From Micromonospora sp. WMMD980 (GTDB taxonomy: Bacteria; Actinomycetota; Actinomycetes; Mycobacteriales; Micromonosporaceae): a DNA stretch of 64,000 nucleotides. Every line of letters starts with the position of its first letter. Positions within the stretch are counted from its first letter, which is position 1. The stretch spans positions 6,448,001 through 6,512,000 of the forward strand of contig NZ_JARUBE010000003.1 in NCBI RefSeq assembly GCF_029626035.1, written 5' to 3'. The notes under the pieces were generated by a model. The model made no database searches. It was not told where the DNA came from and saw only the letters and a list, made by a program, of their open reading frames with translations. A program made the translations under genes and the position numbers. This document shows, piece by piece, positions 1-7,125 of the stretch.

Positions 1-163
1 TCGCGCCCGGCGGCAGGTCCAGCACGTCGGCCTGGTCCTCCCCGGGCACCAGGGGCAGCTCGCCGAGACCCAGCTTGCCGGTCGGGTACCAGGTGTCGAG
101 CACCTGGTCCTCGGCGGTGACGGTGGCCAGGCCGATGCCCCAGGCGGATGGTGCGGACGTCAC
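1..163 (-). CDS. dapD: tetrahydrodipicolinate N-succinyltransferase, N-terminal part only
   Basis: Only the first 54 codons are in the window; the gene runs off the left edge. The enzyme succinylates tetrahydrodipicolinate in the succinylase branch of lysine and meso-diaminopimelate synthesis in the cytoplasm. The reading starts at a GTG and gives SAPSAWGIGLATVTAEDQVL followed by DTWYPTGKLGLGELPL, which matches the start of actinobacterial DapD proteins (a GIGLAT segment, then a DTW(F/Y)P segment). A weak AAGGG lies upstream of the GTG. It is divergent from dapE, which acts later in the same pathway, with about 100 bp between the two starts. The catalytic left-handed helix domain is outside the window, so activity cannot be judged. 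Confidence 0.8.
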   Translation of the reverse strand, partial: MTSAPSAWGIGLATVTAEDQVLDTWYPTGKLGLGELPLVPGEDQADVLDLPPGA

Positions 164-253
164 GATGTCACCCTTCTGCTCCGGCGGCGGCGTCCGCCGC
201 TGCTCGCGGCCGCGGGCGCGCAACGTGTGCCTCGCACCCACCGAGGATGACGG

Positions 254-259
254 TACCGT
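254..259 (+). promoter_or_regulatory. -10 box of dapE, probably leaderless
   Basis: TACCGT lies 7 nt before the dapE ATG. This spacing puts the transcription start at or next to the start codon. No clear -35 was found, and there is no Shine-Dalgarno sequence before the ATG. Confidence 0.5.
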
Positions 260-266
260 GCGAGAC

Positions 267-1340
267 ATGCAGAACCCGTTGACCCCCGAGGTCCTGGCCG
301 ATCCGGTGGCGCTGACCCGTGCCCTGGTCGACATCGAGTCGGTCTCCCTCAACGAGAAGGCGATCACCGACTGCGTCGAGGAGGTGTTGCGAGACCTACC
401 GCACCTGCGCACCTATCGACACTCGAACACCGTGATGGCCCGCACCGAGCTGGGCCGGGCGCAGCGTGTGGTGCTCGCCGGGCACCTCGACACCGTCCCG
501 CTCAACGGCAACTTCCCGTCCACCATGCGCGGCGACCTGATGTACGGCTGCGGCACCTCGGACATGAAGTCCGGGGTGGCGTTCGCGCTGCACCTGGCGG
601 TGACGCTGGCCGACCCGCGCTACGACGTCACCTACCTGTTCTACGAGGCCGAGGAGATCGAGTCGCGCTACAACGGCCTCACCCTGGTCGGCCAGAGCCA
701 CCCCGAGTGGCTCCAGGCCGACTTCGCGGTGCTGCTCGAACCCACCTACGGGATCGTCGAGGCGGGCTGCCAGGGCACGATGCGGGCGGTCGTCAGCACG
801 CACGGCGAGCGGGCCCACGCGGCCCGGTCCTGGCACGGGGTGAACGCCATCCACGGCGCCGGTGAGGTGCTGCGCCGCCTCGGCGCGTACGAGGCGCGTC
901 GGGTGACCATCGAGGGCTGCGACTACCGCGAGGGCCTCAACGCGACGGGCATCCACGGCGGGGTGGCCGGCAACGTCATCCCCGACCTCTGCGAGATCGA
1001 GATCAACTACCGGTACGCCCCGGACCGGGACCCGGCCGGGGCCGAGGCCCACCTGCGCGAGGTGTTCGCCGGCTTCGACCTCAGGGTCACCGACGCGGCG
1101 GCCGGCGCGACCCCCGGGCTGGACAATCCGGCCGCGCAGGAGTTCCTGGCCGCGGTCGGCGCCGCGCCGATCGGCAAGCTCGGCTGGACGGACGTGGCGC
1201 GGTTCGCCGCCATGGGCATTCCGGCGCTGAACTTCGGGCCCGGCGATCCGAACCTGGCCCACCACAAGGACGAGCACGTCGAGCTGACCAAGATCCGGGA
1301 CGGCGCGGCCACCCTGCACCGCTGGCTCGCCCCGGCCTGA
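267..1340 (+). CDS. dapE: succinyl-diaminopimelate desuccinylase
   Basis: A 357-residue M20-family zinc peptidase that removes succinate from N-succinyl-LL-diaminopimelate, supplying lysine and cell-wall diaminopimelate. Metal-site motifs are visible: AGHLDTVP (first His-x-Asp), GCGTSDMKSG (bridging Asp), FYEAEEIES (catalytic Glu pair) and the late LNFGPGDPNLAHHKDE with the final His. The reading frame extends 64 codons further upstream, but that part is proline/arginine-rich, overlaps the dapD start and does not resemble the family. The ATG chosen lies 7 nt after a TACCGT -10 box and gives the usual DapE N-terminus (PLTPEVLADPVALTRALVDI). It is divergent from dapD. A likely monocistronic gene. 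Confidence 0.93.
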   Translation: MQNPLTPEVLADPVALTRALVDIESVSLNEKAITDCVEEVLRDLPHLRTYRHSNTVMARTELGRAQRVVLAGHLDTVPLNGNFPSTMRGDLMYGCGTSDMKSGVAFALHLAVTLADPRYDVTYLFYEAEEIESRYNGLTLVGQSHPEWLQADFAVLLEPTYGIVEAGCQGTMRAVVSTHGERAHAARSWHGVNAIHGAGEVLRRLGAYEARRVTIEGCDYREGLNATGIHGGVAGNVIPDLCEIEINYRYAPDRDPAGAEAHLREVFAGFDLRVTDAAAGATPGLDNPAAQEFLAAVGAAPIGKLGWTDVARFAAMGIPALNFGPGDPNLAHHKDEHVELTKIRDGAATLHRWLAPA

Positions 1341-1386
1341 CCTGCACCGATCCGGGGCCCCGACCGGCGTCGCGGGCCCCGGATCG

Positions 1387-1587
1387 TCAGACGCTCGTGG
1401 TCAGCGGCGTGTCCGCCTCGTCGGCGCCATCGGTCGGCTCGGCGCGGTGGGCCTCCGTCATCCGCGCGCGGCGGCGCTCGGCCACCACGTCGTGGATCCG
1501 CCGCTGCATCTGCCGGCGGATCCGGATCATCTCGCTGTTGCTGATCAAAACGCTGGCTCCTCCCCCGAAGGCGCGTCTCCCAGGCAT
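1387..1587 (-). CDS. small basic protein of unknown function
   Basis: A 66-residue protein if the ATG giving MPGRRAFGGGASVLISNSEM is used; a shorter start at position 1530 (MIRIRRQMQRRIHDVVAERR) is also possible. The middle is a strongly basic predicted helix (RIRRQMQRRIHDVVAERRRAR), followed by an acidic, Thr-rich tail. No family is recognised. It lies convergent with dapE (46 bp gap) and divergent from the LOG gene; M. tuberculosis also has a small hypothetical gene at about this place, as I recall. The helix composition would suit binding to nucleic acid or another acidic partner, but that is a guess. Support is coding-like composition and position only. Confidence 0.5.
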   Translation of the reverse strand: MPGRRAFGGGASVLISNSEMIRIRRQMQRRIHDVVAERRRARMTEAHRAEPTDGADEADTPLTTSV

Positions 1588-1693
1588 ACCGGGTATGTGA
1601 ATAGTAAGACGTACCAGCGAGCGAATTAGTTGCCTTGATCGCAAAGATTTTCTCCGGCTCGCCGGCCTGCGCGCCGGGTCGTTGTCGCTCCAC

Positions 1694-1699
1694 TACGGT
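1694..1699 (+). promoter_or_regulatory. -10 box of first LOG gene, probably leaderless
   Basis: TACGGT is followed by 6 nt and the ATG at 1706. The frame is also open from an upstream start at 1682, but the -10 box would then lie inside the gene. This supports the start at 1706. Confidence 0.45.
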
Positions 1700-1705
1700 G
1701 GCTCC

Positions 1706-2572
1706 ATGAGCGAGAGCAGCGGGAGGCCGGCTGAGCAGGGGCCGCGGATGGAGCGGCACCGGGGAGCGGTCACGCTGCGCAACCGGGCGATCCCGACCAG
1801 CACCGCCGACCAGCGGCTGCTCGACTCCCGGGAGCGCAGCGACTGGAAGACCAAGGACGCCTGGCGGGCCCTGCGGATCCTGTCCGAGTTCGTCGAGGGG
1901 TTCGACACGCTCGCCGACCTGCCGCCCGCGGTCAGCGTCTTCGGCTCGGCCCGCAGCAAGCCCGACAGCCCAGAATGCCGGCTGGCCGAGGAGTTGGGCG
2001 GCGCGCTGGCCCGGGCCGGCTACGCGGTGATCACCGGCGGTGGGCCGGGCGTGATGGAGGCTGCCAACCGGGGCGCCGGCGAGGCCGGTGGCCTCTCCGT
2101 CGGGCTCGGCATCGAGCTGCCGTTCGAGCAGGGCCTCAACGACTGGGTCGACCTGGCCATCGACTTCCGCTACTTCTTCGCCCGCAAGACCATGTTCGTC
2201 AAGTACGCCCAGGCGTTCGTGGTGCTGCCCGGCGGATTCGGCACCATGGACGAACTGTTCGAGGCGCTCACCCTGGTGCAGACCGGCAAGGTGACCCGGT
2301 TCCCGGTGGTGCTGATGGGCGTGGACTACTGGGGTGGGCTGCTCGACTGGCTGCGCCACACCATGGCGGCCGAGGGCAAGATCGGGCCGGGCGACCTCGA
2401 CCTGATCTGCGTCACCGACGACGTCAACGAGGCCGTGCGGCACATCGTGGAGGCCGAGGCGGTGCTCTCCGCCGAGCAGGAGGCGGTCCGCGAGGAGGCG
2501 GTCGCCCGGGTGGCGGCCGACCAGCAGGCCGCCGCCGAGGCCGCGCTCGAGGGTCCGGCCGGGTCGCGCTGA
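1706..2572 (+). CDS. LOG family (TIGR00730) nucleotide 5'-monophosphate nucleosidase
   Basis: A 288-residue member of the LOG/'lysine decarboxylase-like' family. Characterised members hydrolyse purine or cytokinin nucleoside monophosphates to base plus ribose 5-phosphate. Both signature motifs are present: GGGPGVMEAANRGA and PGGFGTMDELFEALT, with the KTMFVKYA helix between them. An N-terminal extension of about 75 residues before the Rossmann core (SVFGSARS) and a 40-residue Ala/Glu-rich C-terminal helix distinguish it from the shorter partner downstream. The next gene starts one base after its stop, so the two paralogues are surely co-transcribed. True substrate is not predictable; cytokinin riboside phosphate is only the family archetype. 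Confidence 0.85.
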   Translation: MSESSGRPAEQGPRMERHRGAVTLRNRAIPTSTADQRLLDSRERSDWKTKDAWRALRILSEFVEGFDTLADLPPAVSVFGSARSKPDSPECRLAEELGGALARAGYAVITGGGPGVMEAANRGAGEAGGLSVGLGIELPFEQGLNDWVDLAIDFRYFFARKTMFVKYAQAFVVLPGGFGTMDELFEALTLVQTGKVTRFPVVLMGVDYWGGLLDWLRHTMAAEGKIGPGDLDLICVTDDVNEAVRHIVEAEAVLSAEQEAVREEAVARVAADQQAAAEAALEGPAGSR

Positions 2573-2573
2573 C

Positions 2574-3119
2574 ATGGCCAACGTCTGCGTGTTCTGCGCG
2601 TCCTCCCGTATCCTCGACGCCCGCTGGCTGGCGTTGGCCACCGAGACCGGCGTGGAGCTGGCCCGGCGCGGACACACGCTGGTCAGCGGCGGTGGCTGCG
2701 TCGGGATGATGGGCGCGGTGGCGGACGGGGCCCGTGCGGCCGGCGGTCGCACGATCGGCGTCATCCCGCAGCCGCTCGTCGACCTCGAGGTCGCCGACCT
2801 GGCCGCCGACGAACTGCTGGTCACCGACGGGATGGCCAGCCGCAAGACGCTGATGGTCGACAAGTCGGACGCCTTCGTCACGCTGCCCGGCGGGCTGGGC
2901 ACGCTCGACGAACTGTTCGAGGTCTGGACCACCGCCACCCTGACCCTGCACGCCAAGCCGATGGTGCTCGTCGACACCGACGGGTTCTACCGGCCGTTGC
3001 TCGACTGGCTCGGCACGCTGGCCGACCGCCACTTCCTCAAGCCGGCCGGTCTCGACCTGCTGATGGTCGCCGACAGCGTCCCCGCCGCGCTCGACCTCCT
3101 CGACGCCCGCCTCACCTGA
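2574..3119 (+). CDS. LOG family protein, second tandem copy
   Basis: A 181-residue minimal LOG protein. It starts directly with the Rossmann fold (ANVCVFCASSRIL) and carries SGGGCVGMMGAVADGA and LPGGLGTLDELFEVWT, the phosphoribohydrolase signatures; the Arg and Glu of the GMASRKTLMVDKS and PGGLGT-x2-E segments are kept. It follows the 288-residue paralogue with a one-base gap. Two unequal LOG paralogues in one operon suggest different substrates or a heteromer, but this is inference. Single LOG genes beside dapD/dapE are known in other actinobacteria. Confidence 0.85.
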   Translation: MANVCVFCASSRILDARWLALATETGVELARRGHTLVSGGGCVGMMGAVADGARAAGGRTIGVIPQPLVDLEVADLAADELLVTDGMASRKTLMVDKSDAFVTLPGGLGTLDELFEVWTTATLTLHAKPMVLVDTDGFYRPLLDWLGTLADRHFLKPAGLDLLMVADSVPAALDLLDARLT

Positions 3120-3185
3120 CCGTCCCCGGTCGGTGGCCGCCCTCTCGGTCCGCTCGCCGTGCGCGCCCCCGTGCCCGCCCGGGGC

Positions 3186-3263
3186 TTGATCGACACCACC
3201 TCGCCGACGTGCTACCTGGTGGACCCGACGACGGCACCACGTCGGCGAGCTGGTGTTGATCGA
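3186..3263. repeat. 78-bp imperfect inverted repeat (REP-like hairpin)
   Basis: Two 26-nt arms (3186-3211 and 3238-3263) pair through CTCGCCGACGTG/CACGTCGGCGAG (12 bp perfect), one mismatch, ACACCA/TGGTGT, then an imperfect TTGATCG/TTGATCGA edge, around a 26-nt loop. It sits between the second LOG gene and adnA. It could serve as a terminator, but lacks a T tract; its size and edges look like a dispersed palindromic element. Whether it is repeated elsewhere cannot be seen from this window. Confidence 0.6.
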
Positions 3264-3372
3264 GGGCTGGGAGGGCCAGGTGGGGCGCCGGGCGGCCGGG
3301 CGGGTGAGCGGCGGCGCGCGGTGGGTGGCGGCGGTTTCCGGGTGTCGTACCGGCGTGGTGGGATGTCGGGTG

Positions 3373-6300
3373 ATGCAGGCGTACCGGTTGGTGCGCCGGC
3401 CCGGCGGCGCGGGGGCGGGGGTCACCCGTGACGCCGGGGCGGGGCAGGGGGTGGGTCGGCCCGACGGGCCGGCCGTGTCGGAGCCGCGATCCGGGGGGTC
3501 GGCGGGCGATGCCGCGCACCCGTCGGTCGAGGGCACGCCACCCGACGAGCAGCAGACCGCCGACCGGGGCCGCCACGGCGAGGGGCCGACCGCCGAGCCG
3601 CGCCGCACCGGTGACGCCGGGCCGACCAGCTCCGGGCGGGTCACCGACCGGCGTCGTCGGGCCGACCCGGCACAGGCCGAGATCGTCGCGCACACCGACG
3701 GGCCGATGCTGGTCGTGGGCGGTCCCGGCACCGGGAAGACCGCCACCCTGGTCGAGGCCGTCGCCGCCCGGGTGGCCGAGGGCGTCGACCCGGAACGGGT
3801 CCTGGTGCTCACCTTCGGCCGGCGCGGCGCCACCGAGCTGCGCCGGCGGATCGAGGCACGGATCGCCGGGGACGGCCACCGAGTGGTGCGCGAGCCGCTG
3901 GTCCGCACGTTCCCGGCGTACGCCTTCGGGCTGCTCCGCCGCGCCGCCGCCGAGCGGGGCGAGCCGTCGCCTCGGCTGCTCACCGGTCCGGAACAGGATC
4001 TGATCATCCGCGAGCTGCTCGACGTGGTCGGCGAGGAGCCCGGCGACGACCCGGTCGGCTGGCCGGAGGACCTGCTCCCCGCGCTGCGCACCCGGGCGTT
4101 CGCCCAGCAGCTCCGCGACCTGCTGATGCGGGCCGCCGAGCGGGGGGTCGGCCCGGTCGAGCTGGCCCGGCTCGGTGAGAGGCTGGGCCGCGCCGACTGG
4201 CCGGCCGCCGCGCGCTTCCTCCGGGAGTACGTCGCCGTGCTCGCGTTGCGCGACGTGAGTAACCGGGGCTCGGTCGCGTACGACCCGGCGGAGCTGGTGC
4301 GGGCGGCCACCGGCATGCTGCTCGACGACCCCGGGCTGCTCGCCGCCGAGCGTCGTCGGCTCACCCACGTCTACGTCGACGAGCTGGCCGACACGGACCC
4401 GGCCCAGGTGGACCTGCTCGCCGTGGTGGCCGGGGGCGGCAAGTCCCTGGTCGCGTTCGCCGACCCGGATTCCTCCACGTACGCCTTCCGCGGCGCCGAT
4501 CCGGCCGCGGTCGCCACGTTCGGCCACCGGTTCCGCACCGCCTCCGGCGCGCCGGCCGCCCAGGTCCTGCTGACCACCTCCTACCGGGCCGGGCCGGAGC
4601 TGCTGGCGGCGACCGCCCGGCTGGCCCGCCGGCTCCGTGGCCCGGCGGCGCACCGGCGGCTGCGCCCGCTCCCGAACGCGCCGGCCGGCGGGCTCGAGGT
4701 TCGCACCTTCCGCTCGGCCACCAGCGAGTCGGCCTGGCTGGCGCACACCCTGCGCGAGGCGCACCTGCTCGACGGGGTGCCCTGGTCCCGGATGGCGGTG
4801 CTGGTCCGGTCCACCGGGCGGCAGCTCCCGTCGTTGCGGCGCGCCCTGCACACCGCGGGCGTGCCCACCGTGGTGCACGGCGAGGACCTGCCGCTGCACC
4901 TCCAGCCGGCGGTGGCCCCGCTGCTGCTCCTGCTCCGCTGCGCGCTCGACCCCGACCGGCTGGACGAGGAGGCGGCCGTCGCGCTGCTGCACTCGCCGCT
5001 GGGTGGCGCCGACCCGCTGGCCGAGCGGCGGCTGCGGCAGGGGCTGCGGGCGCTCGCGCTGGCCGGCGGTGACCGCCGCCCCTCCGGCGAGCTGCTGGTG
5101 GAGGCGCTGCGCGACCCGGCCGAGCTGGCCACCATCGAGCGGCGTTGGGCGGCGCCCGCGCAGGCCGTGGCGCACCTGCTGGCGACCGCCCGGCAGGCCG
5201 CCGGTTCGCCCGGCGCCACCGTGGAGGACGTGCTCTGGGCGCTCTGGCGGGAGAGCGGGCTGGCCGAACGCTGGTCCGGGGCGATCACCCGCGGTCGGGC
5301 GGCCACCGGGGAGCACGAGACGGCCCAGCGCTGGCGGGCCGAGGCCGCCGACCGCGACCTGGACGCCGTGCTGGTGCTCTTCGACGCGGCGGCCCGGTTC
5401 GTCGACCGGTTGCCGGGCGCGCGCACCGAGGTCTTCCTCGACCACGTGCTCGGCCAGGAGTTGCCCGCCGACACGCTCGCCGCCGCCGCCGACCGGGGCG
5501 AGGCGGTACGCCTGCTCACCGCGCACGCCGCCAAGGGACTGGAGTGGGACCTGGTCGCCGTCGCCGGGGTGCAGGAGGGCGTCTGGCCGGACCTGCGGCT
5601 GCGCGGCAGCCTGCTCGGCTCCGAGCGGCTGGTCGACGTGCTCGCCGGGCGGGCCGACGGGGCCGGGCTGCGGGCCAGCCTGGTCGGGCAGACGTCGGCG
5701 CTGCTGGACGAGGAGCGCCGGCTGTTCCACGTCGCGGTCAGCCGCGCCCGACGCCGGCTGTTGGTCACCGCGGTCGCCTCGGCGGCGGTCGGCGGCGACG
5801 ACCACGAGGAGCAGCCGAGCCGCTTCCTGCACGAGTTGGCCGCGACCGACCCGCCCGCCACCGGCGCGGGCGGCACCACCCCGCCATCCCCGGACGGCGC
5901 CGACCCGAACGGGCGCGGCGCGGACGGCGCCGACCCGAAAGGGCGCGGCGCGGACGGCGTCGACCCGAACGGGCGCGGCGCGGACGGCGTCGACCCGGAC
6001 GGGCGCGGCGTGGACCCGGCCGGGACGGGTGGGGACCGGATCGCGGCCGGCGCGGGACCGGCGGGGGACGGGCCGACGCCGCACGGCGACGAGCACCCGC
6101 AGGACGGGCCGCCGGGCGTCCTGCCGGTGACCCTGCCGCCGCGCGGGCTCACCCTGTCCGCGCTGGTGGCCGAGTTGCGTACCGCGATCACCGACCCGGC
6201 GGCGCCGATCACCCGGCGGCGCGCGGCGGCGGGCGAGCTGGCCCGGCTGGCCGCCGCCGGGGTGCCCGGCGCGCACCCGGACGACTGGTGGGGGTTGCGC

Positions 6301-7125
6301 GGCCTCTCCGACGACCGGCCGCTGGTCGACGACGGCGAGCCGGTGCGGGTCACCCCGTCGGCCATGGAGAGCGCCATGCGGTGCAGCCTGCGCTGGCTGC
6401 TGGAACGGCACGGCGGCAGCGGGCCGGCCAGCGCGGCGCAGGGTGTCGGCAACCTGGTGCACGCCGCCGCGATGCTGGCCGAGGACGCGAGCGTCGACCG
6501 GGAGGCGCTGCTGGAATACGTGGCCGCCCGGTTCGACGCGATCGAGCTGGCCGCCCGCTGGATGGTCGGTCCGGAGCGGCAGCGCGCCGAGGCGATGGTC
6601 GACAAGCTGCTGCGCTGGCTGGCCGGCAACCCGCGCCGGCTGCTCGCCATCGAGCACGAGTTCGCGGTCCGCCTCGACGACCCGACCCGCCCGATCGAGC
6701 TGACCGGCCGGGTCGACCGGCTGGAGGTCGACGCCCGGGGCCGGCTCGTGGTGATCGACCTGAAGACCGGCAAGTCCACCGCGGTCACCGAGCGGGAGGT
6801 CGCCGAGCATCCGCAGCTCGGCGCCTACCAGGCGGCGGTGGAGGCGGGCGGCTTCGCGGAGTTCGGCGCGGAGTCCGGCGGCGCGGCGCTGGTGCAGCTC
6901 GGCACCGCCGCGAAGGACGCCCGGGAGCAGGCCCAGGCCGCCGCCGGCGAGGGCCCGGAGGCCGGCTGGGCGACCGCGCTGGTCCGCCGGACCGCCGACA
7001 CGATGGCCGCCTCCACGTTCGCCGCCGTGGCCAACGCGAAGTGCCGGGTCTGCCCGGTGCGCACCAGCTGCCCGGTCTCCGGCCAGGGCCGCCAGGTGGT
7101 CGAGCCGCCACCGGAGCAGTCATGA
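3373..7125 (+). CDS. adnA: AdnA-type ATP-dependent helicase-nuclease subunit
   Basis: A 1250-residue UvrD-like helicase fused to a RecB-type nuclease, one subunit of the AdnAB motor-nuclease that resects DNA double-strand breaks in actinobacteria. Walker A is GGPGTGKT near residue 117. Motif II reads DELAD instead of the usual DExQD, so the ATPase may be weak. Late helicase motifs are LTAHAAKGLEWD and LFHVAVSRARRRLL. The nuclease shows ELTGRVDRLEV, VVIDLKTGKS and QLGAYQ. Cysteines in MRCSLRW and KCRVCPVRTSC could hold an iron-sulfur cluster. A four-copy 10-residue repeat forms the linker between helicase and nuclease. The start chosen (MQAYRLVRRP) follows GGTGGGATG; the frame stays open 40 codons upstream into the hairpin repeat. 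Its stop overlaps the adnB start (ATGA). Confidence 0.9.
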   Translation: MQAYRLVRRPGGAGAGVTRDAGAGQGVGRPDGPAVSEPRSGGSAGDAAHPSVEGTPPDEQQTADRGRHGEGPTAEPRRTGDAGPTSSGRVTDRRRRADPAQAEIVAHTDGPMLVVGGPGTGKTATLVEAVAARVAEGVDPERVLVLTFGRRGATELRRRIEARIAGDGHRVVREPLVRTFPAYAFGLLRRAAAERGEPSPRLLTGPEQDLIIRELLDVVGEEPGDDPVGWPEDLLPALRTRAFAQQLRDLLMRAAERGVGPVELARLGERLGRADWPAAARFLREYVAVLALRDVSNRGSVAYDPAELVRAATGMLLDDPGLLAAERRRLTHVYVDELADTDPAQVDLLAVVAGGGKSLVAFADPDSSTYAFRGADPAAVATFGHRFRTASGAPAAQVLLTTSYRAGPELLAATARLARRLRGPAAHRRLRPLPNAPAGGLEVRTFRSATSESAWLAHTLREAHLLDGVPWSRMAVLVRSTGRQLPSLRRALHTAGVPTVVHGEDLPLHLQPAVAPLLLLLRCALDPDRLDEEAAVALLHSPLGGADPLAERRLRQGLRALALAGGDRRPSGELLVEALRDPAELATIERRWAAPAQAVAHLLATARQAAGSPGATVEDVLWALWRESGLAERWSGAITRGRAATGEHETAQRWRAEAADRDLDAVLVLFDAAARFVDRLPGARTEVFLDHVLGQELPADTLAAAADRGEAVRLLTAHAAKGLEWDLVAVAGVQEGVWPDLRLRGSLLGSERLVDVLAGRADGAGLRASLVGQTSALLDEERRLFHVAVSRARRRLLVTAVASAAVGGDDHEEQPSRFLHELAATDPPATGAGGTTPPSPDGADPNGRGADGADPKGRGADGVDPNGRGADGVDPDGRGVDPAGTGGDRIAAGAGPAGDGPTPHGDEHPQDGPPGVLPVTLPPRGLTLSALVAELRTAITDPAAPITRRRAAAGELARLAAAGVPGAHPDDWWGLRGLSDDRPLVDDGEPVRVTPSAMESAMRCSLRWLLERHGGSGPASAAQGVGNLVHAAAMLAEDASVDREALLEYVAARFDAIELAARWMVGPERQRAEAMVDKLLRWLAGNPRRLLAIEHEFAVRLDDPTRPIELTGRVDRLEVDARGRLVVIDLKTGKSTAVTEREVAEHPQLGAYQAAVEAGGFAEFGAESGGAALVQLGTAAKDAREQAQAAAGEGPEAGWATALVRRTADTMAASTFAAVANAKCRVCPVRTSCPVSGQGRQVVEPPPEQS
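5893..6012 (+). repeat. 4 x 30-bp tandem repeat inside adnA
   Basis: Four consecutive 30-nt units at 5893, 5923, 5953 and 5983 encode a DGADPNGRGA-like decapeptide four times, with N/K/N/D at one position. The array lies in the interdomain linker of AdnA, in frame, so copy-number changes would only lengthen or shorten the linker. Confidence 0.9.

Noticed and set aside
5893..6012. Repeats in adnA considered as a recent insertion or CRISPR-like array
   Set aside because: They are in frame, contiguous, share the gene's composition and have no spacers or target duplications.
3112..6810. 1232-codon open frame on the minus strand opposite adnA
   Set aside because: Its translation is His/Gln/Arg/Val-rich and without any family motif. 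It mirrors the GC-biased third positions of adnA, whose helicase and nuclease motifs are intact.
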